Source of the DNA: Erythrobacter sp.
Lineage (GTDB): Bacteria; Pseudomonadota; Alphaproteobacteria; Sphingomonadales; Sphingomonadaceae
Direction: 5' to 3'
Length of the DNA stretch: 64,000 nucleotides
NCBI GenBank assembly: GCA_009993635.1
Contig: JAACTC010000006.1
Location: 186,001-250,000 of the forward strand
Shown piece after piece: positions 1 through 8,700 of the stretch; position 1 is the first letter of the stretch; every line of letters begins with the position of its first letter. The position numbers and the translations under genes are program-made. The notes beneath the pieces are model-generated. The model made no database searches. It had not been told where the DNA came from and saw only the letters and a program-made list of their open reading frames with translations.

Positions 1-138
1 GGTCACCGGGCCGGACGGCTCGCCAAAGGGGGAGGAAACCTCGATCTCCTGCTGGTTGTCCAGCTCGATCCCCTGGTACAGGCCTGACCCGCCCAGAACG
101 CCAATATGCCATGCTTCATTCGTCGAACGAGGGGTCAT
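1..138 (-). CDS. mtnP: S-methyl-5'-thioadenosine phosphorylase, N-terminal part (cut by window edge)
   Basis: Read on the minus strand from an ATG at 138, the first 46 codons run to the window edge without a stop. They carry the family's N-terminal signature: IGVLGGSGLY at about residues 12-21, followed by EIEVSSPFGEPSGPVT. This is the phosphate and purine-binding start of MTA phosphorylases, which cleave methylthioadenosine to adenine and methylthioribose-1-phosphate in methionine salvage. The start codon overlaps the stop of the crotonase gene upstream in an ATGA arrangement, so the two are probably translationally coupled. Only the N-terminus is visible. A sibling purine nucleoside phosphorylase is the main alternative. 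Confidence 0.8.
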   Translation of the reverse strand, partial: MTPRSTNEAWHIGVLGGSGLYQGIELDNQQEIEVSSPFGEPSGPVT

Positions 139-1022
139 CTGTATTCGGGCTCCTGCCACCAGGGATAGAAATCGGGCATGTCGGTGCTGACCTTGCCGGT
201 GAATTCGGGCGGGCGTTTCTCAAGGAAACTGGCGATGCCTTCCTTTGCATCGTCCCCGCGGGATAGGCGATAGATGGCGCGGCTGTCGATCCGGTGCGCC
301 TTCATCGGGTGATCTTCCGCAGAAAGCCGCCACAGCATCGCGCGCGTCATCGCGACCGACAGCGGCGCGGTGTTTTCCGCGATTTCCAGCGCCAGCGCCC
401 GTGCTGCGCCCATCAGCTCGGCCTGCGGGTGGAGCGAGCGGACCAGCCCGGTGTCGAGCGCCTCCCGAGCGTCGAAGATGCGCCCGGTCATGCACCATTC
501 CAGCGCGGTGGGCAGGCCCACCAGCCGGGGCAGGAACCAACTGGACGCAGCCTCCGGCGTAATCCCGCGCCGCGCGAACACGAAACCGAACCGCGCAGTA
601 TCGCTCGCCAGCCGCATGTCGAACGGCAGCTGCATGGTTGCCCCCACGCCCACCGCCACGCCGTTGCACGCGCCAATCAGCGGCTTCTGCGAATTGAACA
701 GCCGCATGACCAGCTGACCGCCGCCATCGCGCACGATGGGGTCGGAAAGGTCGTCGACCGTGGCCGGGTCGGAGAAGACGTGCGCCTTCGTGCCGTCCGG
801 GTTTTCCGGCGGGGTCAGGTCGGCACCGGCGCAGAACGCACGATCCCCCTCCCCCGTCACGATCACCGCGCGCACCGCATCGTCGGCATCGGTGATGTCG
901 ACCGCATCGATGATCTCGCGCATCATCAGGCGCGTGAAGGCGTTCATCTTCTCGGGCCGATGCAGCGTGATCGTGGCGATCGGCCCATCGATGGAAAGCT
1001 TGATCTGGGTGAAGTCAGGCAC
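135..1022 (-). CDS. Crotonase-fold (enoyl-CoA hydratase/isomerase family) protein
   Basis: A 295-residue protein starting at GTG 1022, with an AGGAGG ribosome site at 1031-1036. It has the crotonase oxyanion-hole elements: FCAGADL at 63-69 and NGVAVGVGATM at 120-130. The two glutamates of classical enoyl-CoA hydratase (in GGCEL and FGQPE) appear to be replaced, since those places read GATMQ and FGFVF. RRGITPEAASSW (151-162) offers E157 as an alternative acid. It is therefore a crotonase-superfamily enzyme acting on an acyl-CoA, not necessarily a hydratase. The stop overlaps mtnP. A GTGTCA-repeat element lies directly upstream (1040-1061). The substrate is unknown. Confidence 0.88.
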   Translation of the reverse strand: MPDFTQIKLSIDGPIATITLHRPEKMNAFTRLMMREIIDAVDITDADDAVRAVIVTGEGDRAFCAGADLTPPENPDGTKAHVFSDPATVDDLSDPIVRDGGGQLVMRLFNSQKPLIGACNGVAVGVGATMQLPFDMRLASDTARFGFVFARRGITPEAASSWFLPRLVGLPTALEWCMTGRIFDAREALDTGLVRSLHPQAELMGAARALALEIAENTAPLSVAMTRAMLWRLSAEDHPMKAHRIDSRAIYRLSRGDDAKEGIASFLEKRPPEFTGKVSTDMPDFYPWWQEPEYR

Positions 1023-1039
1023 CGGCGTTTCCTCCTGCC

Positions 1040-1061
1040 TGACACACCTGACACAGTGTCA
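1040..1061 (-). promoter_or_regulatory. GTGTCA-repeat element, copy 1 (upstream of crotonase gene)
   Basis: Read in the direction of the downstream gene, this is TG + ACACTGTGTCAGGTGTGTCA. It contains TGACAC-T-GTGTCA (an inverted pair) followed by GGT and another GTGTCA (a direct repeat, period 9). It lies 17 nt before the GTG start, just upstream of the AGGAGG ribosome site. The same 20-mer occurs at 44299-44320 before queE and at 57305-57325 before chpT, in the same orientation. Function unknown; an operator or promoter element is inferred. Confidence 0.55.
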
Positions 1062-1228
1062 TAGTGCAGAAAACCGCCCTTGGCGCAGCCATGCCCCGAT
1101 GGCTGAGTGTCGATCGGGAGTACGCGGCTTTCATGGCACCCGCGATAGGGCACGCCCGCAGCGGTAGGAAAGACCGAAAAGCGCGGCGCATCCTCAAGCG
1201 GCGGGAATTGCACAGGCCGAAATCGAAT

Positions 1229-1263
1229 GGGCCGGCGGCCGCCACAATAGCGACCGCCGGCCC
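1229..1263 (-). terminator. Strong hairpin downstream of the CDAK-repeat gene
   Basis: A perfect 10-bp inverted repeat, GGGCCGGCGG (1229-1238) and CCGCCGGCCC (1254-1263), has a 15-nt loop. It lies just past the stop of the 1286-2104 gene. No long T-tract follows on the minus strand, only ATTCGATTT, so termination strength is uncertain. Confidence 0.45.
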
Positions 1264-1285
1264 TGCGCTTGCATCGGCGGCCCGC

Positions 1286-2104
1286 CTAGTGCCCTTCGTG
1301 GCCCAGTGCCGCCGCGATCACATCGGTCCGGCCCCAGGTCGCCAGCTCCTCGGCCGCAACCTTGGCTTCGTCGTAGCGCATTCCCCAGGCCTGCCCCAGC
1401 AGCACCGCATCGTCGTACCCATATGGCAGATCGGTCCAGTTGCACCGCGCGCCGCGCTGGCGGCTTTCGTTCAGCACCAGCGGAATATTGGCGACCAGAC
1501 CATTGGCGATCTTGTTGCCGATCTCGATTTTGCCCTGATAGGCATCGGTGCCGTAAAGTTCGCCGATCATCTTGGCGTCGCAATAGGAATAGCCCGAGTT
1601 CCAGAACCGGTCGAGCGCATCGCCGAAGGGGGTTTCATCCTCTTCGCCGCCCTCTTCCATCAGGTAGCCGGTCACCTCGCCGCTGCGGCCCAGCGTGAAC
1701 ATGCGCGCGGCACGTGCCTTGGCCTCCCACGGCTCGCCTCCCCACACTCCGGCCAGCACCTCCGCATCGTCGTAGCTGAGCCCGGTATCGGCCCATTCGC
1801 AGGAATTGCCGCGATCCCGGCTCATCTGGAGGATGCTGACAAGGTTGTCGTCGTAGCCGCCGACGATCTTCATGCCGATCTGGATTTTGCCCTCGTAAGG
1901 GGACATGTCCCATAGCTGGCCGACCAGTTTCGCATCGCAATAGGTGTAATCGGAAAAGCCGAAGGCGCGGACGTATTCGCTTTCGGATTGCGCGGCGACC
2001 GGCTGGTACGCGACGATTCCCGCAGCGGAGGTGGTGAGCATCAGCGCAAGCGCGAGGCGGATGCCTCTGCGGTGAGTAAGCCGGCGGCTGGCGTTCGTGG
2101 TCAT
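1286..2104 (-). CDS. Exported protein with a duplicated CDAK module, function unknown
   Basis: I do not recognise the family. The 272-residue protein starts at ATG 2104 behind AGGGGGG. A signal peptide is evident (basic start, hydrophobic stretch about 15-35, ending VAAQS). The mature part holds two copies of one module of about 100 residues. The first begins GFSDYTYCDAKLVGQLW near residue 49; the second begins NSGYSYCDAKMIGELYG near residue 168. Each continues with a GKI-IG-KI motif, N-L, S-R-RG-CxW, YDDA and WG-EAK. Two cysteines per module (CDAK and CxW) could form a disulfide in the periplasm. It stands alone between the crotonase and amidoligase genes. It is probably a periplasmic or surface protein; no enzyme motif is visible. 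Confidence 0.8.
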   Translation of the reverse strand: MTTNASRRLTHRRGIRLALALMLTTSAAGIVAYQPVAAQSESEYVRAFGFSDYTYCDAKLVGQLWDMSPYEGKIQIGMKIVGGYDDNLVSILQMSRDRGNSCEWADTGLSYDDAEVLAGVWGGEPWEAKARAARMFTLGRSGEVTGYLMEEGGEEDETPFGDALDRFWNSGYSYCDAKMIGELYGTDAYQGKIEIGNKIANGLVANIPLVLNESRQRGARCNWTDLPYGYDDAVLLGQAWGMRYDEAKVAAEELATWGRTDVIAAALGHEGH

Positions 2105-2190
2105 GGATTTCCCCCCTTGAGGTTATGCGACCCGTCGGAAGCGACCGGCAAGCCATAGCACACAGGCTCGCCCCTGGCTCTTCGGTTTCC

Positions 2191-3249
2191 TCAGCCCGAA
2201 ACAGCGAGTTGCGGAATCGCCTCTATCAGATCGGCCGCCGTCTGCGGAATCGGTGGCTCGGCCGGATCGAGGCAGAACCGCAGGATCGCTTCGCAGCCGC
2301 GCGCCCAACGCATGATGTCGTTCGCGTCGAGCGTGGACGGGAAGATGCGGAATTCAACCGTGTCCTTGTCGGCGGGCGCGTTGACGAGATTGGCGAGGTT
2401 GATGTCGCACCATTTCTTCAGCCCCACCTCGGCCAGCCTGCGCGCCGCATCGGGCCATTCCATTGCGAGGAAAGCGGGATCGGCGGTGAGCCGCGAAAGC
2501 TCCGGCGGCCAGCCGCCCAGCCGCACGCAGGCGGGGTTGCTCTGCGCAAATGCGCGCAACGCAGCGTGGTGCGTTTCGTAGAATGCGACCAGCCGGGACA
2601 CCGCCTTCGCGCTGCGCATCGGCGCGGCATCGAAGTGGATATGCGTCGCGCCCTCATGCGGCAGGGTGAAGCCCAGCGCGCGCGCATCGCCCAGCAGCGC
2701 GCCGAGGGTTTCGAGGTGGTTTTCCGCCATCGGCGCGGTCACGATCTCGCACGGACGCTCTCGTTCGCCCGGTAGCGGCGCGCCAATCGCGACCGAGGCA
2801 CCATGCGCATCGACCACCCGCACCATGCCACCGGGATGCTGCTGGGGCGCGGTGCCGAACAGCGCGGCAAGCGGATCGAGAACCGCATCGAGCGGCGCGC
2901 TCGCATCGCAATGACGCATGGCAAGGCGCAGCAGGCGCGGATCGTCCGCGACCAGCCGAAACCAGCCCGGCTGCGCGGCGTGGCGCTTGTCCAGATCGCG
3001 TTGCAGCGTCAGATCGTCGACGAAGCTGGCGAGCCAGTTTCCCTCCGCATCCTGCACGCGGTAGCCCAGCGTCAGATTCTCGAACACGGGCTGGCCGGGT
3101 ACCGCGCTGGTCTCACTCTCCGGGTGAAAGATGCGGGTGGCACTGCCGCCCGTGCGCTCCGCCACGTGGCGCGCCAGCGTTTCGCGGCTCGCGCCTTTCG
3201 GGGCGAGCAATTCGATTTCCACCCCGATCGTCCAGTCGATGCCGCGCAT
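2191..3249 (-). CDS. Putative amidoligase (COOH-NH2 ligase, Amidoligase_2 type)
   Basis: The chosen start is ATG 3249, preceded by GGGGGAGGG, giving 352 residues. The reading frame extends 18 codons further upstream, but without a comparable ribosome site. The N-terminus WTIGVEIELL supplies the E-x-E (E11, E13) of the glutamine-synthetase-like fold. THIHFD lies mid-protein, and VEFRIFPSTLDANDIMRW near the C-terminus gives the conserved R/E region. Members are predicted to form amide or peptide bonds using ATP, often beside glutamine amidotransferase or gamma-glutamylcyclotransferase genes. No such partner is adjacent here, since the neighbours are an SDR and an exported repeat protein. Family assignment is from motif recognition; the substrate is unknown. 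Confidence 0.75.
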   Translation of the reverse strand: MRGIDWTIGVEIELLAPKGASRETLARHVAERTGGSATRIFHPESETSAVPGQPVFENLTLGYRVQDAEGNWLASFVDDLTLQRDLDKRHAAQPGWFRLVADDPRLLRLAMRHCDASAPLDAVLDPLAALFGTAPQQHPGGMVRVVDAHGASVAIGAPLPGERERPCEIVTAPMAENHLETLGALLGDARALGFTLPHEGATHIHFDAAPMRSAKAVSRLVAFYETHHAALRAFAQSNPACVRLGGWPPELSRLTADPAFLAMEWPDAARRLAEVGLKKWCDINLANLVNAPADKDTVEFRIFPSTLDANDIMRWARGCEAILRFCLDPAEPPIPQTAADLIEAIPQLAVSG

Positions 3250-3327
3250 CCGCTTCCCTCCCCCTGAAACGAAACGGGCCCCCACTTCGCAGCAGGAGCC
3301 CATTCGATTAACGCGTGATGCCGTTGC

Positions 3328-4113
3328 TTACCGCGGCGCCATGCGGATCGCCCCGTCGAGGCGTACGTCCTCGCCGTTGAAGTAGGTGTTTTCCAGCATC
3401 ACCATCGCCAGCTTGGCGTATTCTTCCGGGTTGCCGAGCCGCTTGGGGAACGGGACCGAGGCATTCAGCGCTTCGATCGCCTTTTCGGGCAGGCCCATCA
3501 GCAGCGGGGTGTGGAAGATGCCGGGCAGGATCGTGTTCACCCGGATGCCCTCACCCATCAGGTCGCGCGCGATCGGCAGGGTCATCCCCACCACGCCGCC
3601 CTTGGAGGCAGAGTAGGCCGCCTGGCCGATCTGGCCGTCTTCGGCGGCGACGCTGGCGGTGTTGACGATCGCCCCACGCTCGCCATCATCGTTCAGCGGG
3701 TCGAGCGTCAGCATGCCCGCCGCCGCATGCGCGATGCAGCGGAAGGTGCCGACCAGATTGACCTGGATCACGAAATCGAATGCGGCGAGTGGGAAGTGCT
3801 TGATGCTGCCATCTTCCTTGGAGCGGCTGGCCGTCTTGATCGCGTTGCCGATCCCGGCGCAGTTGACCAGGATACGCTCCTGCCCATGCGCCTCGCGCGC
3901 CTTGGCAAAGGCGGCGGCGACCTCTTCCTCGCTGGTGACGTTGACCTTGCAGAAGGTGCCGCCCAGTTCCTCGGCGACCTTCTGGCCTTCATCGTCCTTC
4001 ATGTCGAAGATCGCGACCTTGGCGCCTTTCGCGGCGATGGCGCGCGCGGTGGCGAGGCCAAGGCCCGATGCGCCGCCGGTGACGACTGCGGGGGTGTTGC
4101 TGCTGATTTCCAT
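3328..4113 (-). CDS. SDR-family 3-hydroxyacyl-CoA dehydrogenase (HSD17B10-like)
   Basis: A 261-residue classical short-chain dehydrogenase. It has the NAD-binding TGGASGLG at 12-19, NCAG at 84-87, and a catalytic S154, Y167-S-A-S-K171. The insert around LDPLNDDGERGAIVNTASVAA and the ending GEDVRLDGAIRMAP resemble type-II 3-hydroxyacyl-CoA dehydrogenases, which oxidise 3-hydroxyacyl-CoA to 3-ketoacyl-CoA. A GGAGAG ribosome site precedes ATG 4113. It starts 27 bp after the thiolase stop on the same strand, so the pair can carry out the last two steps of beta-oxidation. The exact acyl chain preference cannot be read from sequence. Confidence 0.9.
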   Translation of the reverse strand: MEISSNTPAVVTGGASGLGLATARAIAAKGAKVAIFDMKDDEGQKVAEELGGTFCKVNVTSEEEVAAAFAKAREAHGQERILVNCAGIGNAIKTASRSKEDGSIKHFPLAAFDFVIQVNLVGTFRCIAHAAAGMLTLDPLNDDGERGAIVNTASVAAEDGQIGQAAYSASKGGVVGMTLPIARDLMGEGIRVNTILPGIFHTPLLMGLPEKAIEALNASVPFPKRLGNPEEYAKLAMVMLENTYFNGEDVRLDGAIRMAPR

Positions 4114-4140
4114 GAAAACTCTCTCCGGTTCTTGGTGTTC

Positions 4141-5313
4141 TTAAAGCATCTCGACGATGGTCACGTTGGCGACACCGCCGCCTTCGCACATCGTCTGCAG
4201 CCCGTATTTCTTGCCGCGCGCCTTCAGCGCGTGGAGCAGCGTTGCCATCAGCTTGGTGCCACTCGCACCCAGCGGGTGGCCGAGCGCGATCGCGCCGCCA
4301 TTGACGTTGAGCCTGTCCGGGTCCGCGCCGACGTGCTTCATCCACGCCATCGGCACCGGCGCGAACGCCTCGTTGACCTCGTACAGGTCGATATCGTCGA
4401 TGGAGAGCCCCGCCTTTTTCAGCGCCTTGTCGGTCGCGAACAGCGGTTCTTCCAGCATGATCACAGGGTCGCCCGCGGTCACCGTCAGGTCGACGATCCG
4501 CGCCAGCGGCGTCAGGCCATGTTCCTTCAGAACGGCTTCGGACACGATCAGCGCGGCACTGGCCCCGTCGCAGATTTGGCTGGCGGAGGCGGCGGTGATC
4601 CTGCCCTCGGGGCTCAGCAGCTTGACGCTCGCGATCCCTTCGAGGCTGGCATCGAAGCGGATGCCTTCGTCCACCGTGTGCATCGACTCGCCATCGGGCG
4701 TTTCGACGGGGATCGGGACGATCTCCGCATCGAAACGATTGTCCTTCGTCGCGGCGGCCGCCTTCTCGTGGCTGGCGAGCGCGAAACGGTCCATGTCGTC
4801 CTTTGAGAAGCCGTGCTTTTCGGCCATCATTTCGGCACCCATGAACTGGCTCCACTGGACGCCGGGGTACTTCTTTTCGAGGCCCGGCGACTTATAATTG
4901 CCAAGCCCTTCCTTCATATGAAACATGGCGGAGCTGCCCATCGGCACCCGCGTCATGCTTTCGACGCCGCTGGCGATCACCACGTCCTGCGTACCGCTCA
5001 TCACCGCCTGCGCGGCGAACTGGATCGCCTGCTGGGAAGACCCGCACTGCCGGTCGATCGTAACCGCCGGCGTGCTCTCGGGCAGGTGCTTCGTTGCGAG
5101 CACCGCGTTGCGGCCCACCTGCATCGCCTGCTGGCCTGCCTGGCTGACGCAGCCCATGATCACATCGTCGATAGCTTTCGGATCGATCCCGGTGCGTTCG
5201 ACCAGCGCATCCAGCGTTTGCGCCGCGAGGTCGACCGGGTGGACACCCGCCAGCGCCCCGCCCCGTTTGCCCCCCGCGGTGCGCACCGCATCGACGATAT
5301 ATGCATCGGCCAT
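4141..5313 (-). CDS. Acetyl-CoA acetyltransferase / 3-ketoacyl-CoA thiolase
   Basis: A 390-residue thiolase starting at ATG 5313 behind GGAGAAG. The frame extends to a GTG five codons earlier, but MADAYIVDAVRT is the usual family start. The catalytic residues are all present: nucleophile C90 in DRQCGSS, NEAFA, H346 in GGAIALGHPLGASG, and C376 in CEGGG. It cleaves 3-ketoacyl-CoA with CoA, or condenses two acetyl-CoA. It heads a two-gene unit with the SDR dehydrogenase. Whether it serves degradation or acetoacetyl-CoA synthesis is not decidable from sequence, but the SDR partner favours degradation. Confidence 0.93.
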   Translation of the reverse strand: MADAYIVDAVRTAGGKRGGALAGVHPVDLAAQTLDALVERTGIDPKAIDDVIMGCVSQAGQQAMQVGRNAVLATKHLPESTPAVTIDRQCGSSQQAIQFAAQAVMSGTQDVVIASGVESMTRVPMGSSAMFHMKEGLGNYKSPGLEKKYPGVQWSQFMGAEMMAEKHGFSKDDMDRFALASHEKAAAATKDNRFDAEIVPIPVETPDGESMHTVDEGIRFDASLEGIASVKLLSPEGRITAASASQICDGASAALIVSEAVLKEHGLTPLARIVDLTVTAGDPVIMLEEPLFATDKALKKAGLSIDDIDLYEVNEAFAPVPMAWMKHVGADPDRLNVNGGAIALGHPLGASGTKLMATLLHALKARGKKYGLQTMCEGGGVANVTIVEML

Positions 5314-5733
5314 TTCCATCTTCTCCACTCAGGCTGTTTTCACGCGGCTGGGTGGAACCCGTCATGGCGAGTGTCAAGCCGAGTCCGGCGCGATCGAGGC
5401 ACTGGGAGATTCGCTGCGACGCCGAACCAAAACTGTCCAGAAAGCGGATTTGCGCGCTCGCCAAAGCGTGGCGGCTAGACGCCCGTTGAAATCATATTTC
5501 AAAGCGTTGCAGCAATGTTTCACTCTGTCGCAGCACTGTCACCGAGATGCCACACGAATTCTCGTTCGGCGGAAAACCGCCGTATTGCTTTTGCAAAATG
5601 CCCAACCGTCGTTAATCGTGCAGCCATTCCATCTTTGGGGGTCACGTGCGTGTCATCACGCCGCTCGACAGGGACTGGAGAAATGGTCTGGGGGACGAAC
5701 CAAACACGCCCCCGGACGAGCGAACGAAGGGAA
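5314..5733. other. 420-bp intergenic region between thiolase and TonB receptor genes
   Basis: No gene is supported here. It must hold the divergent promoters for the thiolase/SDR pair and the receptor. Visible features are a GGCGG-AAAA-CCGCC hairpin at 5568-5581 and a GGGGG/CCCCC inverted repeat at about 5689-5714 close to the receptor start. The related half-motifs TTGCAGCA (5510-5517) and TCGCAGCA (5528-5535) lie in an AT-richer stretch that could be the promoter. Confidence 0.5.
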
Positions 5734-8700
5734 ATGCTCAAGATGACAAACAAAAGCTTCTATAAGCGGCTGCTTGCGTCGGGTACTGCTCTGCAGGCTG
5801 TCGCGCTGCTGGGTGGCGGCGCTGCCGTCACCATGGTGGCTGCGCCTGCTGCTGCGCAGGACTACACGCGTGGTACGCTGCAAGGCACGGTTCTCGGTGT
5901 TGACGGCACTCCGCTGTCCGGCGCCGAAGTTACCGTAACCTCGAACGAGCAGGGCTTCACCAACACCGTCACGACCGACGCGTCGGGCGGCTTCCGGGTC
6001 ACCGGCCTGCCGACCGGTACGTACACCGTTGTCATCCGCTCGGGCGGCACCGTGGTGGTTGAAGACCGCGCAGCCCAGGTGCTCGCCGGTCAGGCCAACA
6101 CCTTCCGTTACACCGCCGCCGGCGGTGAAGCTCCCGAAGGTTCGGACAACGTGCTGGTCGTCACCGGTACCCGCGTCCAGGTCAACGACTTCCAGGCCAC
6201 CCAGACGGGTGTGACCCTGAACGTTCAGGAACTGGCCGAAACCGTTCCTGTCGGTCGCGACCAGACCTCGCTCATCCTGCTCGCCCCCGGCACGACCGGC
6301 GGTGACGGTGGCTTCGGCAACCTGGCATCGATCGGCGGCGCCACCGTTGCTGAAAACGCGTATTACGTGAACGGCCTGAACATCACGGACTTCCGGAACT
6401 TCCTGGGTTCGTCGATCATTCCGTTCGAGTTCTACCGTACGATCGACATCAAGACCGGCGGCTACCAGGCTGAATATGGTCGCGCCCTCGGCGGTGTTAC
6501 CTCGGCCGTTACCAAGTCGGGTTCGAACGAATTCGAAGCCGGTGCGGTTGTCCTGTACAGCCCGGATGCGCTGCGCTCGAACCAGCCGAACACGTTCGTG
6601 GATGCGGATGGTTTCTACCGCGTAACGACCATTGCGGCCGGTGGCATTCCCGTCGGTTCGCCGTGTGACCCGAACAGCGCGGTTTATGCCGGTACGGGTT
6701 GTACCGAAACGACCGACACCGTGGTCGCTTCGCTCAACGAAGACGACTATAGCGAAGGCCTCCAGGCCAACTTCTATGCGTCGGGTCCGATCATCAAGGA
6801 TCGCCTGTTCTTCTACGCACTGTACAACCCGCGCGACAACAAGTCGGGTAGCACCAGTTCGTCGGGCGCTCGTCGTACGATCGTTCGGAACAAGAGCCCG
6901 TTCTTCGGCGGCAAGCTGGACTTCGTGATCGCCGACGGTCACCGTCTGGAAGGTACCTATTTCCGCGACAAGCAGGAACAGACCATCCAGTACATCGCAT
7001 ACGACCCGGCCACCGACAGCCTCGGTGCCGTTCAGGGCGGTCTGGTGCAGCAGTTCGGTGGCGACAACTTCATCGTCACCTACAATGGTCAGCTGACCGA
7101 CTTCCTGAGTGTTTCGGCTTCGTATGGTCAGAACAACAACACGGGCTCGCAGGTTGCGAACCCGAACCTGGCCTACATCCTCAGCCGTATCGGCACGACG
7201 CGTGTCGTCGGCGGGACCACCGCCAGCACCACGTCCGATTCGGACAAGCGTGAAATCTACCGCGCCGATGCCGACCTCTATGTCGACTTCCTGGGTGAGC
7301 ACCACTTCCGTGCGGGCTTCGATCTCGAGAAGCTCTCGGCACAGGAACTGACCAGCTACAACGGCACCGGTTATTACTACGACGTCCGTTCGAACCTGAC
7401 CATTCGTTACTACTACTTCAACGAAGGTTCGTTCAAAACGGATCAGCGTGCGTTCTACCTGCAGGATGCGTGGTCGATCCTCGATGGCCGCATCAACCTG
7501 CAGCTCGGCGTCCGCAACGACCGCTTCAAGAACTACACCCAGCTGGGTGACCAGTTCTATGACTCGGGCGACCTGTGGGCACCGCGTATCGGTGGTTCGT
7601 TCGACGTGTTCGGTGATGGCCGCACGAAGATCAACGCGTTCTGGGGTCGGTACTATCTGCCGATCGCGACCAACACCAACATCCGTCTGGCCGGTGCGGA
7701 AACGTACTACCGTCAGGTCGACAACTATGGCACCAGCACCGACGCCGATGGCAACGGTATCCCCGATCGCTATACGCTCGATGCGAATGGTGACATCATC
7801 GGCTTCAACTCGAACTTCGGTGGCAATGTTTGCCCGGCAGGTTCGCCCAACGCCGGTGAGACCTGCTTCACCGTGTACGCCGACGGCACGCTTGGCGCAG
7901 TCGACACCCTGGTGTCGTCCACGCTCAAGCCGAGCTACACCGACGAGTGGCTGATCGGTGCCGAGCACCGCTTCGGCGACTGGAAGATTGGCCTGAACTA
8001 CATCAACCGTCGTCTGGGCGCGACTCTGGAAGACGCCGCGATCGACGCTGCGGTTCTGGCATACTGTAACGCAAACGGCGTCGCCGGTTGTGACTCGGTG
8101 TTCACCGGCTTCCACCAGTACGTGCTCCTGAACCCGGGTGATGACGTGACGGTTCGCCTCGATGGCGACTGCTCGATTGCCGGTCAGTGTGATGTCGTGA
8201 CCCTTGCGGCTGCCGACCTCGGCTATCCGGAAGCAGTTCGTAACTACGACGCGTTCGAAGTCGAACTGGAGAAGGCCTTCAACGGCTTCTGGGGCTTCAA
8301 CTTCAACTACACCTACACCCGCCTGCGCGGTAACTTCGAAGGTGCAGTGAAGTCGGACAACAATCAGACCGACGCCGGCCTGACGCAGGACTTCGACCAG
8401 CCGGGCTTCCTGGATGGTGCGTTCGGCGATCTCGCCAATGGTCGTGAACACGCCTTCAAGCTGTACGGCCGGGTGAAGCCCACCGACTGGTTTGAAGTCG
8501 GTGTGAACGCCATCGTGGAATCGCCGCGTAAGTTCAGCTGTATCGGTAACTACCAGAACGACAGCGCAACCTTCGAATACTCGTATGGTGCCGCTTCGTT
8601 CTACTGCCGCCAGGCAGCGTTCGGTGGTGACGGCCTCGACTCGGGTGCCGGCAACGACGGTACGGGCACCGGTTCGGTGCTGGTCCCGCGCGGTACGGCG

